Origin: Alphaproteobacteria bacterium
GTDB taxonomy: Bacteria > Pseudomonadota > Alphaproteobacteria > SMXP01
Direction of reading: 5' to 3'
Assembly (NCBI GenBank): GCA_028285305.1
Contig: JANQPV010000036.1
Location: 1-64,000 of the forward strand
DNA length: 64,000 bases
Made by a program: the position numbers and the translations under genes. Positions 25,356-33,627 of the stretch are shown here, piece by piece (within the stretch, counting starts at the first letter, position 1; each line of letters begins with the position of its first letter). The notes under the pieces were generated by a model. The model saw only the letters and a list, made by a program, of their open reading frames with translations. It did not search any database and was not told where the DNA came from.

Positions 25356-25493
25356 CCGGTCTACAACAAAGGATCAGCCATCTGTAAGGCCGGTGAAAAC
25401 TCCAAACGGAGTAATGGCCGACCCTTAGCGTTCTGGGATAGACCCACTTGAATACGTGCGGCGGCGTGTCACGCGCCGGAAGGAGTTTAGCTG

Positions 25494-25526
25494 AAAGGGC
25501 GAGAAACCTGCAGCTTCTCGCCCTTT
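25494..25526. terminator. Bidirectional intrinsic terminator between convergent mct and molybdenum hydroxylase genes
   Basis: Perfect 12-bp arms AAAGGGCGAGAA / TTCTCGCCCTTT with a 9-nt loop. AT-rich arm bases on both sides, and genes converge on it (mct from the left, the large subunit from the right). Confidence 0.8.
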
Positions 25527-25557
25527 GAAGCCAATCGATATGATCGTGAATCGCAGG

Positions 25558-27873
25558 CTACCGCACCCAAACGGGGCTCACCCAATCACCGGCTTGCGAC
25601 AGTTGCGGCCGAACGTCCTTCGCCTTGAATTCATACTGATTAAGCGGCAGCTTACGCACCCGCTCGCCCGTCAGCACAAAGAGCGCATTGGCAACGGCAC
25701 CCGCAATGGGCGGCGTGCCGGGCTCACCGGCGCCGCCGGTTTTCGCGTAGCTGTTTAGAACGTGCACATCCATAATCGGCGCCTCGTTCAAGCGGACCAT
25801 TTCATACTCCCCGGGGAAGTTCGCCTGCACGGCTCCACCGTTTTCGATGTTGATTTGGCCATAAAGCGCAGCCGTCAATCCATAGATGATGCCGCTTTGC
25901 ACCTGCGCAACAACCTGCCCATTGTTCACGGCCAAACCGCAATCGATGACAGCCGTCACCTTATGAACGACCGGCTTGCCGTTCCCATCGATCGAGACTT
26001 CCGCCACTTGAGCAACGATGGACTCAAAACTTTGCTCAAGCGCGATCCCACGGGCATGACCGGCCGGCGGAGCACTACCCCAACCGGCTTGTTCCGCTGC
26101 CATTTCCAATACCGCCTTATGGCGCGGCGAGCCGGCCAACAGGTCGCGTCGATATTCATACGGATCTTGTCCGGCCGCATGAGCAAGCTCGTCAATGAAG
26201 GACTCATTGAAGAAGCTGTGCTGGGTGTGCCCGACACTCCGCCATGCACCCAGGGGCACCGGCGTTTCATGCTGCGCACCCCGGATCAATTGATTGTCAA
26301 TATCATACGGGATCCACGGCGCGTCTACAGGCTCATTCTGTCCAGTGTTCGTATAAATGTTTGACCATGTCACCGGCTTTCCATCCCCACCGAGAACCGC
26401 CTTCATCCGGTTGGACACCGCTGGACGATAACGGTCATGTTTCATGTCTTCTTCGCGAGACCAAACAAGCTTCACCGGCGCATCCACCTCTTTCGCAACA
26501 AGCACCGATTGCACCACGAAGTCCGCCTCGGACCGGCGTCCGAAACCACCACCCATAAAATGGTTGTGAAGCGTCACATCGGTCTCTTTCAGACCGGCTG
26601 CCTTAGCTGCGAAGCCGCGAGCCCCGAGCGGATTCTGATGACCCGTCCAAACCTCACATTTACCGCCGCTCACCCGAGCGGTGCAATTGAGAGGTTCCAT
26701 CGTGGCGTGGGCCAAGAACGGCACTGCGTATTCGGCCTCAACGACCGTACCGCCGTCTACAGACTGCTCGACATCGCCCTTTTTGACGTCGGCTTTGCCT
26801 TCACCCGCATCCAGGACATCCTTGTACGATGCAGCAATTGTTGCGTCCGACACGTTCGCCGCATCGCCATCCCATTCGATCGGAAGGTTTGCTAGCGCCT
26901 GTTCCGCCCGCCAATAACTGTCGGCCACGACGGCAACACCGCTCTCAATGCTCTGAGAGCCAAGCGCGGTTTGGATCGGCCCGACGGATTCACCATCAAT
27001 CACAACAACTTTCTTGACCCCGCGCCGGCCAGCGATGGCACTTTCGTCCACAGACTTCACTTTGCCGCCATAGACGGGAGCCTGCCGGATGGCTGCATAG
27101 AGCATGCCCTCTTGTTCGACGTCGATGCCAAATTCCGCAGAGCCGTCGACCTTGGACGGGATATCGAACCGAGGCTGAGTGGTGCCGATGAGCTCGAACG
27201 TTTTGGGGTCTTTTAGCGTTGGCTGCATCGGCGGCTCTAGTTGAGCCGCCGCGCTGGCAAGCTCACCATAAGTGGCCGATTTGCCGGTACCTGCATGAGA
27301 GACAACGCTGTTCTTCGCCGTCAACTCCGTCGACGGTACGCCCCAGTCGTTTGCAGCCGCCCCGATAAGCATGTGCCGCGCCGAAGCCCCGGCGCGGCGC
27401 ATGCCGAATTCACCGGTCGACCGGATCGACAAGCTGCCGCCGGTGATCTGGAAGTTCAACTGTTGCGCCACAGTAAGCATTCCGAAGTCGATCATCTTGA
27501 AGATCGATCCGGGCACATTGACCTCGCCCACAAGCACTGCCCGGCCCAGTTCGTTGTTCGCGAAATCATCCGTCGCAGGTGCTTCAATAAAGCCGACTTT
27601 CGACCAGTCCGCATCCATCTCTTCGGCAAGCATCATGGCGAGGCCCGTCGTCGCGCCCTGCCCCATTTCAGAATGGGGAATGATGGCGGTGACCTGGTTA
27701 TCTGGAGAAATTTTCACCCACGTGTTGAGGATCGTCTCACCTTCTTCCGCAACACCCTCTCCAGAGAGTTTAAGACGGTTTGGAGAAGCGGTCACGCCCA
27801 AGATCAAACCACCTCCAACAAGGGCTCCGGCGCCGATAAATGTACGTCTGGTCCATTTTGCCACAGTACCCAT
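25558..27873 (-). CDS. Xanthine dehydrogenase-family molybdopterin-binding large subunit (isoquinoline 1-oxidoreductase/aldehyde dehydrogenase type)
   Basis: 771 residues. The N-terminus has a twin-arginine signal (KWTRRTFIGAGALVGGGLIL), so the enzyme is likely exported to the periplasm already folded. Two molybdopterin-binding halves are present: GQGATTGLAMMLAEEM, GGGFGRRSEADFVVQSVLVAKE, and the catalytic Glu in GGAGEPGTPPIAGAVANAL. IorB-type proteins and membrane-linked aldehyde dehydrogenases share this form and lack a separate FAD subunit. It pairs with the small subunit gene 10 nt upstream on the same strand. AAGGAGG precedes the ATG. The substrate (aldehyde or N-heterocycle) is unknown; no c-type cytochrome gene follows. 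Confidence 0.88.
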   Translation of the reverse strand: MGTVAKWTRRTFIGAGALVGGGLILGVTASPNRLKLSGEGVAEEGETILNTWVKISPDNQVTAIIPHSEMGQGATTGLAMMLAEEMDADWSKVGFIEAPATDDFANNELGRAVLVGEVNVPGSIFKMIDFGMLTVAQQLNFQITGGSLSIRSTGEFGMRRAGASARHMLIGAAANDWGVPSTELTAKNSVVSHAGTGKSATYGELASAAAQLEPPMQPTLKDPKTFELIGTTQPRFDIPSKVDGSAEFGIDVEQEGMLYAAIRQAPVYGGKVKSVDESAIAGRRGVKKVVVIDGESVGPIQTALGSQSIESGVAVVADSYWRAEQALANLPIEWDGDAANVSDATIAASYKDVLDAGEGKADVKKGDVEQSVDGGTVVEAEYAVPFLAHATMEPLNCTARVSGGKCEVWTGHQNPLGARGFAAKAAGLKETDVTLHNHFMGGGFGRRSEADFVVQSVLVAKEVDAPVKLVWSREEDMKHDRYRPAVSNRMKAVLGGDGKPVTWSNIYTNTGQNEPVDAPWIPYDIDNQLIRGAQHETPVPLGAWRSVGHTQHSFFNESFIDELAHAAGQDPYEYRRDLLAGSPRHKAVLEMAAEQAGWGSAPPAGHARGIALEQSFESIVAQVAEVSIDGNGKPVVHKVTAVIDCGLAVNNGQVVAQVQSGIIYGLTAALYGQINIENGGAVQANFPGEYEMVRLNEAPIMDVHVLNSYAKTGGAGEPGTPPIAGAVANALFVLTGERVRKLPLNQYEFKAKDVRPQLSQAGDWVSPVWVR

Positions 27874-27883
27874 GTGCGCCTCC

Positions 27884-28348
27884 TTATGCGTTGGTCAGCG
27901 TGCCGACGGCATCGCGAATACGTTGATAGGTCCCACACCGGCAGACATTGGAAATTTCGGCTTCCACTTCTTCGTCGGTCGGATTGGGATTTCTTTCGAG
28001 CAGTGCCGCAACGGCCATGATCATGCCCGATTGACAATATCCACACTGAGGAACCTGAGCTTCAATCCACGCTTGCTGCACCGGGTGCAACTCGCCAGAG
28101 CCTTCAGACGTATCGGCAAGCCCTTCGATGGTGGTAACTTCCTGACCCTGCATCGCTGCAACCGGCACCGTACAAGACCGCAGAGGTTGTCCGTTCACAT
28201 GAACGGTGCACGCGCCGCAATAAGCAACACCGCATCCGAACTTGGTTCCTTTAAGGCCCAATTCGTCTCTGAGAACCCAAAGGAGGGGCATCTCCTCTTC
28301 CACATCAACCACATGGTCTTTCCCGTTAACTTTGATCTGAACGGCCAT
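27884..28348 (-). CDS. (2Fe-2S)-binding small subunit of the molybdenum hydroxylase
   Basis: 154 residues from ATG 28348, which follows GGAGGAG; the in-frame ATG 15 nt further upstream overlaps that site. The plant-type ferredoxin domain has [16 protein letters not shown] and a C at RSC; the second, all-helical domain has [11 protein letters not shown] and CRCGTYQRI, giving the two [2Fe-2S] clusters of the xanthine oxidase family. It carries electrons from the molybdenum site of the large subunit encoded 10 nt downstream. No signal peptide is seen, which fits export together with the Tat-targeted partner. Confidence 0.9.
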   Translation of the reverse strand: MAVQIKVNGKDHVVDVEEEMPLLWVLRDELGLKGTKFGCGVAYCGACTVHVNGQPLRSCTVPVAAMQGQEVTTIEGLADTSEGSGELHPVQQAWIEAQVPQCGYCQSGMIMAVAALLERNPNPTDEEVEAEISNVCRCGTYQRIRDAVGTLTNA

Positions 28349-28771
28349 TGTCGGCTCCTCCATTGGTTCGGTTCCACAACTGACTCACGGTCGGTAATAC
28401 TATGAGGGCATGCTATCGGCAACAAAAAGCGATGTGTGGACACCGCATCCCTTTGTGTTCCGCTTGTTTTTTCGACATCACATCTGCGTGTCCTTGCACC
28501 CGCCCGCGGTCGGAGACCGCGGCGCGGACCGCGAAACAAATTTGGTTTGGAATTCCTTAGCTATGGTTAAAGTGTAGATCCTCACTTTTGGTGTCTTTGC
28601 TTTGACCTACCAACATGTCAGGAGGAATTGGAATCCATCACGAAATCCGCTAAAACGAGACGCAGGGACATGATGACCGCCAGCATCTCGCGCTCGCGAT
28701 TTGCCGCTCCCCGAGGGTCGGAAAGTTCCAAAAAAGGGAAATAAATGTCCTCAGGAATAAGGAACGCGTAA
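28349..28771. other. Divergent intergenic region between molybdenum hydroxylase and korA
   Basis: About 423 nt that must hold promoters for both directions. A short GC-rich imperfect hairpin occurs at about 28500-28535. Only frames shorter than 25 codons occur, without a good ribosome site. I see no RNA gene. Confidence 0.4.
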
Positions 28772-30652
28772 ATGGCTCACTCAGAAGCCAACGACAATAA
28801 TGACCACAGAGAATCGGTGATCATCCGTTTTGCGGGCGACTCCGGTGATGGAATCCAGCTCACAGGAAATCAATTCGCTACCGCTTCAGCGCTCGCAGGG
28901 AATGATCTTTCGACCTTTCCGGATTTTCCAGCAGAAATCAGAGCGCCTGTCGGAACGACGTTCGGCGTATCGGCGTTCCAGATCAATTTCGGATCGCGCG
29001 AAATTTTTACTCCGGGAGATGAACCTGACGTTCTCGTCGCGTTCAATCCCGCGGCATTGAAAACCAATTTGGAAGGCTTGAAAGACGGTGGTCTCATCGT
29101 CGCGGACGAAGCAACATTCGTCGATCGCAACTTGAAAAAAGCCGGATACGAAACCAATCCGCTCACAGATAAATCTCTCGACGGCTACCGCGTATTGCCC
29201 GTTGATATTTCAAAGCTCACGTTAGAAGCCGTCGAGCCTTTTGGACTCGGCAAAAAGGACGCACTCCGTTGCAAGAACATGTGGGCGCTTGGACTGTTGC
29301 TGTGGATGTTCGGCCGGGACCGGGAGTCGGTTGCCAGCTGGGTGAACACCAAGTTTGCTAACAAAGACACCATCCGAGACGCGAACATCGCGGCCTTGAA
29401 TGCAGGCCACACCTTTGGCGAAGCCGTGGAAATGGAAGGGCACATTACACCTCAGGTGATCGAGGCCGCCCATTTGCCGCCGGGCGAATACCGCACAGTA
29501 ATGGGCAGCGAGGCCATTGCTTGGGGGCTCGTGGCCGGCGCTCAGCTGGCAGAGCTTCCTATGACCTTCTGCTCCTACCCGATTACACCTGCATCATCGA
29601 TTTTGCACACGCTCGCACCGATGAAAAAGTTCGGGGTGACGACATTTCAAGCCGAAGACGAGATTGCAGCCATTTGCGCCGCCATTGGCGCCTCGTTCGC
29701 GGGATCGCTAGGGGTCACATCAAGCTCGGGACCGGGCATTGCACTCAAAACCGAAGCCCTCGGTTTAGCTCTGTCGACGGAGTTGCCTTTGGTGGTCGTG
29801 AATTCGCAGCGTGGTGGGCCTTCGACGGGCCTTCCCACCAAGACAGAGCAGTCCGACCTATACCAAGCTGTCTACGGACGAAACGGAGACGCGCCCATTC
29901 CCGTATTGGCAGCACACAGCGCGGGGGATTGCTTTGAAACGGCGATCGAGGCCGTTCGCTTGGCAGTGAAGTATATGACACCAGTTATCTTGTTGACGGA
30001 CGGCTATATCGCTAATGAAGCTGAGCCCTGGAAACTGCCGGACCTGAGCAAACTGGAAAAGTTTCCAGCGAGATTCGCCGAAGAAGGATCAGGCGAAGAC
30101 GGTCCATTCAACCCGTCTCAAAGAGATCCGGAGACGCTCGCGCGCATTTGGGCGAAGCCTGGCACGCCCGGACTGGAACATCGCATTGGAGGGATCGAGA
30201 AGTCTTTCGACACGGGACATATCTCTTACGAACCTGAAAACCACGAAAAGATGACAAAAACGCGATGGGACAAGGTCGCCGGGATCGCAAACGACATTCC
30301 TGAGCAGAAAATTGACTTCGGTCCAGAGAGCGGATCGTTGGCAATCGTTGGCTGGGGATCTACGTACGGTTCCATTGCCCGCGCGGTGCGGGTCGCATCG
30401 GCAGATGGCATCGAAGCAAGTCACATTCATTTGAGGCACATTAATCCTCTTCCAAAAAACCTAGGAGACTTGCTCGCAAATTTCGACCAGGTATTGGTTC
30501 CTGAGATGAATATGGGCCAGCTCGCGACATTGTTGCGGGACAGGCTCGGCATCAAAGTAACACAACTCAATAAAGTCAGCGGACAGCCTTTCAAGAAAGC
30601 CGATTTCGTTAAGGCGATCCGCCAATACGTACTGCCCCGCGCCGCTGAGTAG
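28772..30652 (+). CDS. korA: 2-oxoacid:ferredoxin oxidoreductase, fused gamma-alpha subunit (KorA-type)
   Basis: 626 residues. Residues about 12-200 are the gamma domain (VIIRFAGDSGDGIQLTGNQ); residues 225 onwards are the alpha domain with SEAIAWGLVAGA, YPITPASSILH (pyrimidine-side motif), TSSSGPGIALKTEALG and NSQRGGPSTGLPTKTEQSDL. The C-terminal third has VVGWGSTYGSIARAV-like structure seen in KorA. This fusion is typical of oxygen-tolerant 2-oxoglutarate:ferredoxin oxidoreductases of aerobes. It oxidises a 2-oxoacid to the acyl-CoA with reduction of ferredoxin. AAGGAA precedes the ATG and korB starts 11 nt after its end. Confidence 0.88.
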   Translation: MAHSEANDNNDHRESVIIRFAGDSGDGIQLTGNQFATASALAGNDLSTFPDFPAEIRAPVGTTFGVSAFQINFGSREIFTPGDEPDVLVAFNPAALKTNLEGLKDGGLIVADEATFVDRNLKKAGYETNPLTDKSLDGYRVLPVDISKLTLEAVEPFGLGKKDALRCKNMWALGLLLWMFGRDRESVASWVNTKFANKDTIRDANIAALNAGHTFGEAVEMEGHITPQVIEAAHLPPGEYRTVMGSEAIAWGLVAGAQLAELPMTFCSYPITPASSILHTLAPMKKFGVTTFQAEDEIAAICAAIGASFAGSLGVTSSSGPGIALKTEALGLALSTELPLVVVNSQRGGPSTGLPTKTEQSDLYQAVYGRNGDAPIPVLAAHSAGDCFETAIEAVRLAVKYMTPVILLTDGYIANEAEPWKLPDLSKLEKFPARFAEEGSGEDGPFNPSQRDPETLARIWAKPGTPGLEHRIGGIEKSFDTGHISYEPENHEKMTKTRWDKVAGIANDIPEQKIDFGPESGSLAIVGWGSTYGSIARAVRVASADGIEASHIHLRHINPLPKNLGDLLANFDQVLVPEMNMGQLATLLRDRLGIKVTQLNKVSGQPFKKADFVKAIRQYVLPRAAE

Positions 30653-30663
30653 GAAATCAACGA

Positions 30664-31686
30664 ATGAATAAACCAGTAGACACAGAGAAGTTAAAGCCCG
30701 CCGATTACGCCACGGACCAAGAGGTCCGCTGGTGCCCAGGCTGCGGCGATTATGCTATTTTGAAATGCGTACAGCGCACGTTTGCCGATTTGGAAGTAGA
30801 CAAATCCAAAACCGTCTTTGTATCGGGTATCGGCTGCTCTTCACGCTTTCCGTACTACATGGATACATACGGATTCCATACAATTCATGGCCGGGCTCCG
30901 TCCGTCGCAACGGGAGTGAAGCTTGCCAACCCGGAATTAGACGTGTGGGTCGTAACGGGAGATGGCGATGGGTTCTCGATCGGCGGGAATCATCTGATGC
31001 ACGCCCTGCGCCGCAATGTGGACTTCAAGATTCTCCTCTTTAACAATGAGATTTATGGTCTGACAAAAGGCCAGTATTCTCCAACGTCCCAAGTGGGGAC
31101 CCGCTCCCCGTCGACCCCAATGGGATCCGTGGATCTGCCTCTCTCGCCTTGCAAGTTGGCTTTAGGCGCCGGTGCGAAATTTATTGCCCGTACAATCGAT
31201 ACCGACCAAAAGCACATGCCGGAGGTGTTCAAAAGAGTTCACGCCTACAAAGGCGCAGCCTTTGTCGAAATCTTCCAGAATTGCATTGTTTACAACGACG
31301 CGGTCTTTGCGAGCTTTACCGAAAAGAAGACGGCCGCCGACCGCCAATTGCACGCCATCCATGGTGAACCCCTTATCTACGGGAAAGATCGAGACAAAGG
31401 CATTATCTTTAACCCAAAGACCTTCCAACTGGAGATCGCAGCCATCGGCGAGAACGGTGTGACGGAAAGCGACATCGTCGTCCACGACGAAACCAACGCG
31501 AATCTGGCCGACCTTTTGATTAATATGACAGGACCGGATGTGCCCACCGTCTTAGGCATCATTTATGCACAAGATGCTCCAACGTTTGAACAGGCCGTCG
31601 TAGCGCAAGTTGAAGCGGCCCAGAAGAATGGCAAAGCGGATCTGGGTGCCCATATGCGCGAAGGACGAACCTGGACGGTTTCTTAA
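30664..31686 (+). CDS. korB: 2-oxoacid:ferredoxin oxidoreductase beta subunit (KorB-type)
   Basis: 340 residues. The TPP-binding half has RWCPGCGDYAIL, SGIGCSSRFPYYMDTYGFHTIHGRAPSV (in which the short SGIGCSS is a cluster/TPP signature), VVTGDGDGFSIGGNHL and LFNNEIYGLTKGQYSPTSQ. The Cys residues at WCPGCGD and GCSS hold the [4Fe-4S] cluster. It completes the enzyme with KorA (11-nt gap). Substrate is probably 2-oxoglutarate, but pyruvate or branched 2-oxoacids cannot be excluded from sequence alone. mtnA follows 38 nt downstream on the same strand. Confidence 0.88.
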   Translation: MNKPVDTEKLKPADYATDQEVRWCPGCGDYAILKCVQRTFADLEVDKSKTVFVSGIGCSSRFPYYMDTYGFHTIHGRAPSVATGVKLANPELDVWVVTGDGDGFSIGGNHLMHALRRNVDFKILLFNNEIYGLTKGQYSPTSQVGTRSPSTPMGSVDLPLSPCKLALGAGAKFIARTIDTDQKHMPEVFKRVHAYKGAAFVEIFQNCIVYNDAVFASFTEKKTAADRQLHAIHGEPLIYGKDRDKGIIFNPKTFQLEIAAIGENGVTESDIVVHDETNANLADLLINMTGPDVPTVLGIIYAQDAPTFEQAVVAQVEAAQKNGKADLGAHMREGRTWTVS

Positions 31687-31724
31687 GAACACCCTGCATC
31701 TAATTATGGGGCGAGGTCGGCAAC

Positions 31725-32816
31725 ATGAAGGTAGACGGAGTCCCCTACAGGACCATCTGGCGTGGGAAGACCTCTGGCCGGGTACAGATCATCGATCAAA
31801 CGAAATTACCGTTTGAGTTCGTGTCGTGCGAACTTCGAAGCGTCCGTGACGCAGCCATAGCCATATCCAGCATGCAAGTTCGCGGGGCGCCTCTCATCGG
31901 CGCAACAGCTGCCTATGGCATGTGTCTCGCCATGGAAGAGAACGCGAGCGACGACAAGATTGACAGCGCGTACACAGAGCTTCTGGCAACACGGCCCACT
32001 GCGATAAACCTCCGCTGGGCCCTTGATGAAATGCGCGCGGAATTGAAGCCGCTGTCCTCCACCCACAGAGTGGATGCAGCCTATGAAAAGGCAGCTGCAA
32101 TCTGCGACGAAGACGCTGAAAATTGCCGTCAAATTGGGCTCCACGGCTTGGAGATTTTCCGAGATCTCGCAAACAAGAAGAGCGGACCGCTGAACATCTT
32201 GACCCATTGCAATGCCGGCTGGCTCGCTTGCGTGGATTGGGGTACGGCGACATCACCCATGTATCATGCTTTCGACGCGGGCATCGACATTCATGTGTGG
32301 GTGGACGAGACCCGCCCCCGCAATCAAGGCGCGGCGCTAACCGCATGGGAACTCGGCAAACACGGTATTCCGCACACGATCATTGCAGACAACACCGGTG
32401 GGCATTTGATGCAAAACGGCATGGTCGACGTTTGTATCACCGGGTCCGACCGCGTGGTGGCAAATGGGGACGTCTGCAACAAGATCGGCACGTATCTGAA
32501 GGCGCTCGCCGCAGACGACAACAATATCCCCTTCTATGTGGCCATTCCGTTTTCCACGATCGACTGGAACCTTCCCCGGGGCGTGGGCAAAGTACCGATC
32601 GAAGAACGAGACTCAAAAGAAGTCACGCATATGACCGGATTGGCGACGAACGGTAATATTGACACGTTTCAGATCACGTCTCCCGGCAGCCCCGCCGCCA
32701 ATTTCGCGTTTGATGTTACCCCGGCCCGTCTGATCACAGGCCTCATCACGGAACGCGGCGCCGTCGCGGCCAACGCTTTGCTCGATCTCTATCCTGAACA
32801 AAAACAATCGGCGTGA
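31725..32816 (+). CDS. mtnA: S-methyl-5-thioribose-1-phosphate isomerase MtnA
   Basis: 363 residues, eIF2B-alpha-like fold. The diagnostic parts are MQVRGAPLIGATAAYG, the catalytic Cys in LTHCNAGWLA, VWVDETRPRNQGAALTAWEL and the catalytic Asp in CITGSDRVVANGD. It isomerises methylthioribose-1-phosphate to methylthioribulose-1-phosphate in methionine salvage. The downstream gene is a class II aldolase whose GTG start overlaps the mtnA stop (GTGA), so the two are coupled. No mtnB, mtnC or mtnD is in the window, which favours the DHAP shunt over the Met salvage cycle. Confidence 0.93.
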   Translation: MKVDGVPYRTIWRGKTSGRVQIIDQTKLPFEFVSCELRSVRDAAIAISSMQVRGAPLIGATAAYGMCLAMEENASDDKIDSAYTELLATRPTAINLRWALDEMRAELKPLSSTHRVDAAYEKAAAICDEDAENCRQIGLHGLEIFRDLANKKSGPLNILTHCNAGWLACVDWGTATSPMYHAFDAGIDIHVWVDETRPRNQGAALTAWELGKHGIPHTIIADNTGGHLMQNGMVDVCITGSDRVVANGDVCNKIGTYLKALAADDNNIPFYVAIPFSTIDWNLPRGVGKVPIEERDSKEVTHMTGLATNGNIDTFQITSPGSPAANFAFDVTPARLITGLITERGAVAANALLDLYPEQKQSA

Positions 32817-33481
32817 ACGAAACAAACTTACGAAAAGAAATCATCGACACGGCGCGCAAACTGAATTCCACGGGACTCAGCCTTCAGAACTCAGGGAACG
32901 TGTCCGGTCGATGGGGCAACAGGATGCTGATTACACCATCCGGTGTTCCGTATCATGAGTTAACGACAAGCGATATCATTGACGCAGGCTTTGACGGAAG
33001 CTTCGAACATCCGAGATTCCGCCCCTCCAGCGAATGGCATTTCCATGGCGCTATCTATAGGGAGCGCCCGGATGTGCAAGCGATTGTGCACACGCATTCC
33101 GCACACGCGACCGCGGTGGCCTGCACCGGCCAGGATATACCGGCGTTCCATTACATGGTGGCCGTAGCGGGTGGAAATTCAATCCGCTGCGCCGATTACG
33201 CAACGTTCGGGACAGAGGAACTCGCGCGGCTCACGGTGACAGCTTTAGAGGATCGCCGCGCCTGCTTGCTCGCCAATCACGGACAGGTCGCAACTGGATC
33301 GTCCGCAAGCACCGCATTTGCCCTTGCCGAACAAGTAGAAGAACTAGCGCGTCACTATATGCTGGCTCTTCAACTCGGAAACGTCCAGTATCTGGATGAC
33401 GAGGAAATGGCACGGGTTCTCGATAAATTCAAATCCTATGGTCAAAACCCAAACCAAGAGTCCGAGCGCGTTTCTAGGTGA
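32813..33481 (+). CDS. Class II aldolase, probable methylthioribulose/deoxyribulose-1-phosphate aldolase (DHAP shunt)
   Basis: 222 residues of the class II aldolase/adducin family. The start is GTG at 32813, overlapping the mtnA stop. NSGNVSGRWGNRMLITPSG is the phosphate-binding part, SSEWHFHGAIY supplies the catalytic Glu, and HTHSAHATAVA plus the downstream ANHGQV hold the metal His residues. Known alternatives are L-fuculose-1-phosphate aldolase and MtnB dehydratase, but MtnB lacks the catalytic pattern and the position after mtnA matches Ald2, which cleaves methylthioribulose-1-phosphate to DHAP and methylthioacetaldehyde. That role is inferred from context. Confidence 0.78.
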   Translation: MNETNLRKEIIDTARKLNSTGLSLQNSGNVSGRWGNRMLITPSGVPYHELTTSDIIDAGFDGSFEHPRFRPSSEWHFHGAIYRERPDVQAIVHTHSAHATAVACTGQDIPAFHYMVAVAGGNSIRCADYATFGTEELARLTVTALEDRRACLLANHGQVATGSSASTAFALAEQVEELARHYMLALQLGNVQYLDDEEMARVLDKFKSYGQNPNQESERVSR

Positions 33482-33627
33482 CATGGCGCCGGTTCACCAT
33501 CAACAGCCGCGCAAACTAAGGAGCTGGAACTGGTTTGTGTGCCCATCAAAACCAAAACGGCTCTAGGCACCCTCTACGGCAATGTCATCAGACGCTGGGC
33601 TGCCCCTCTTGATCGAGAGGGGTTCAA

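Noticed and set aside
27371-28405. 344-codon plus-strand open frame
   Set aside because: Antisense to the two molybdenum hydroxylase subunits, which have complete cofactor motifs.
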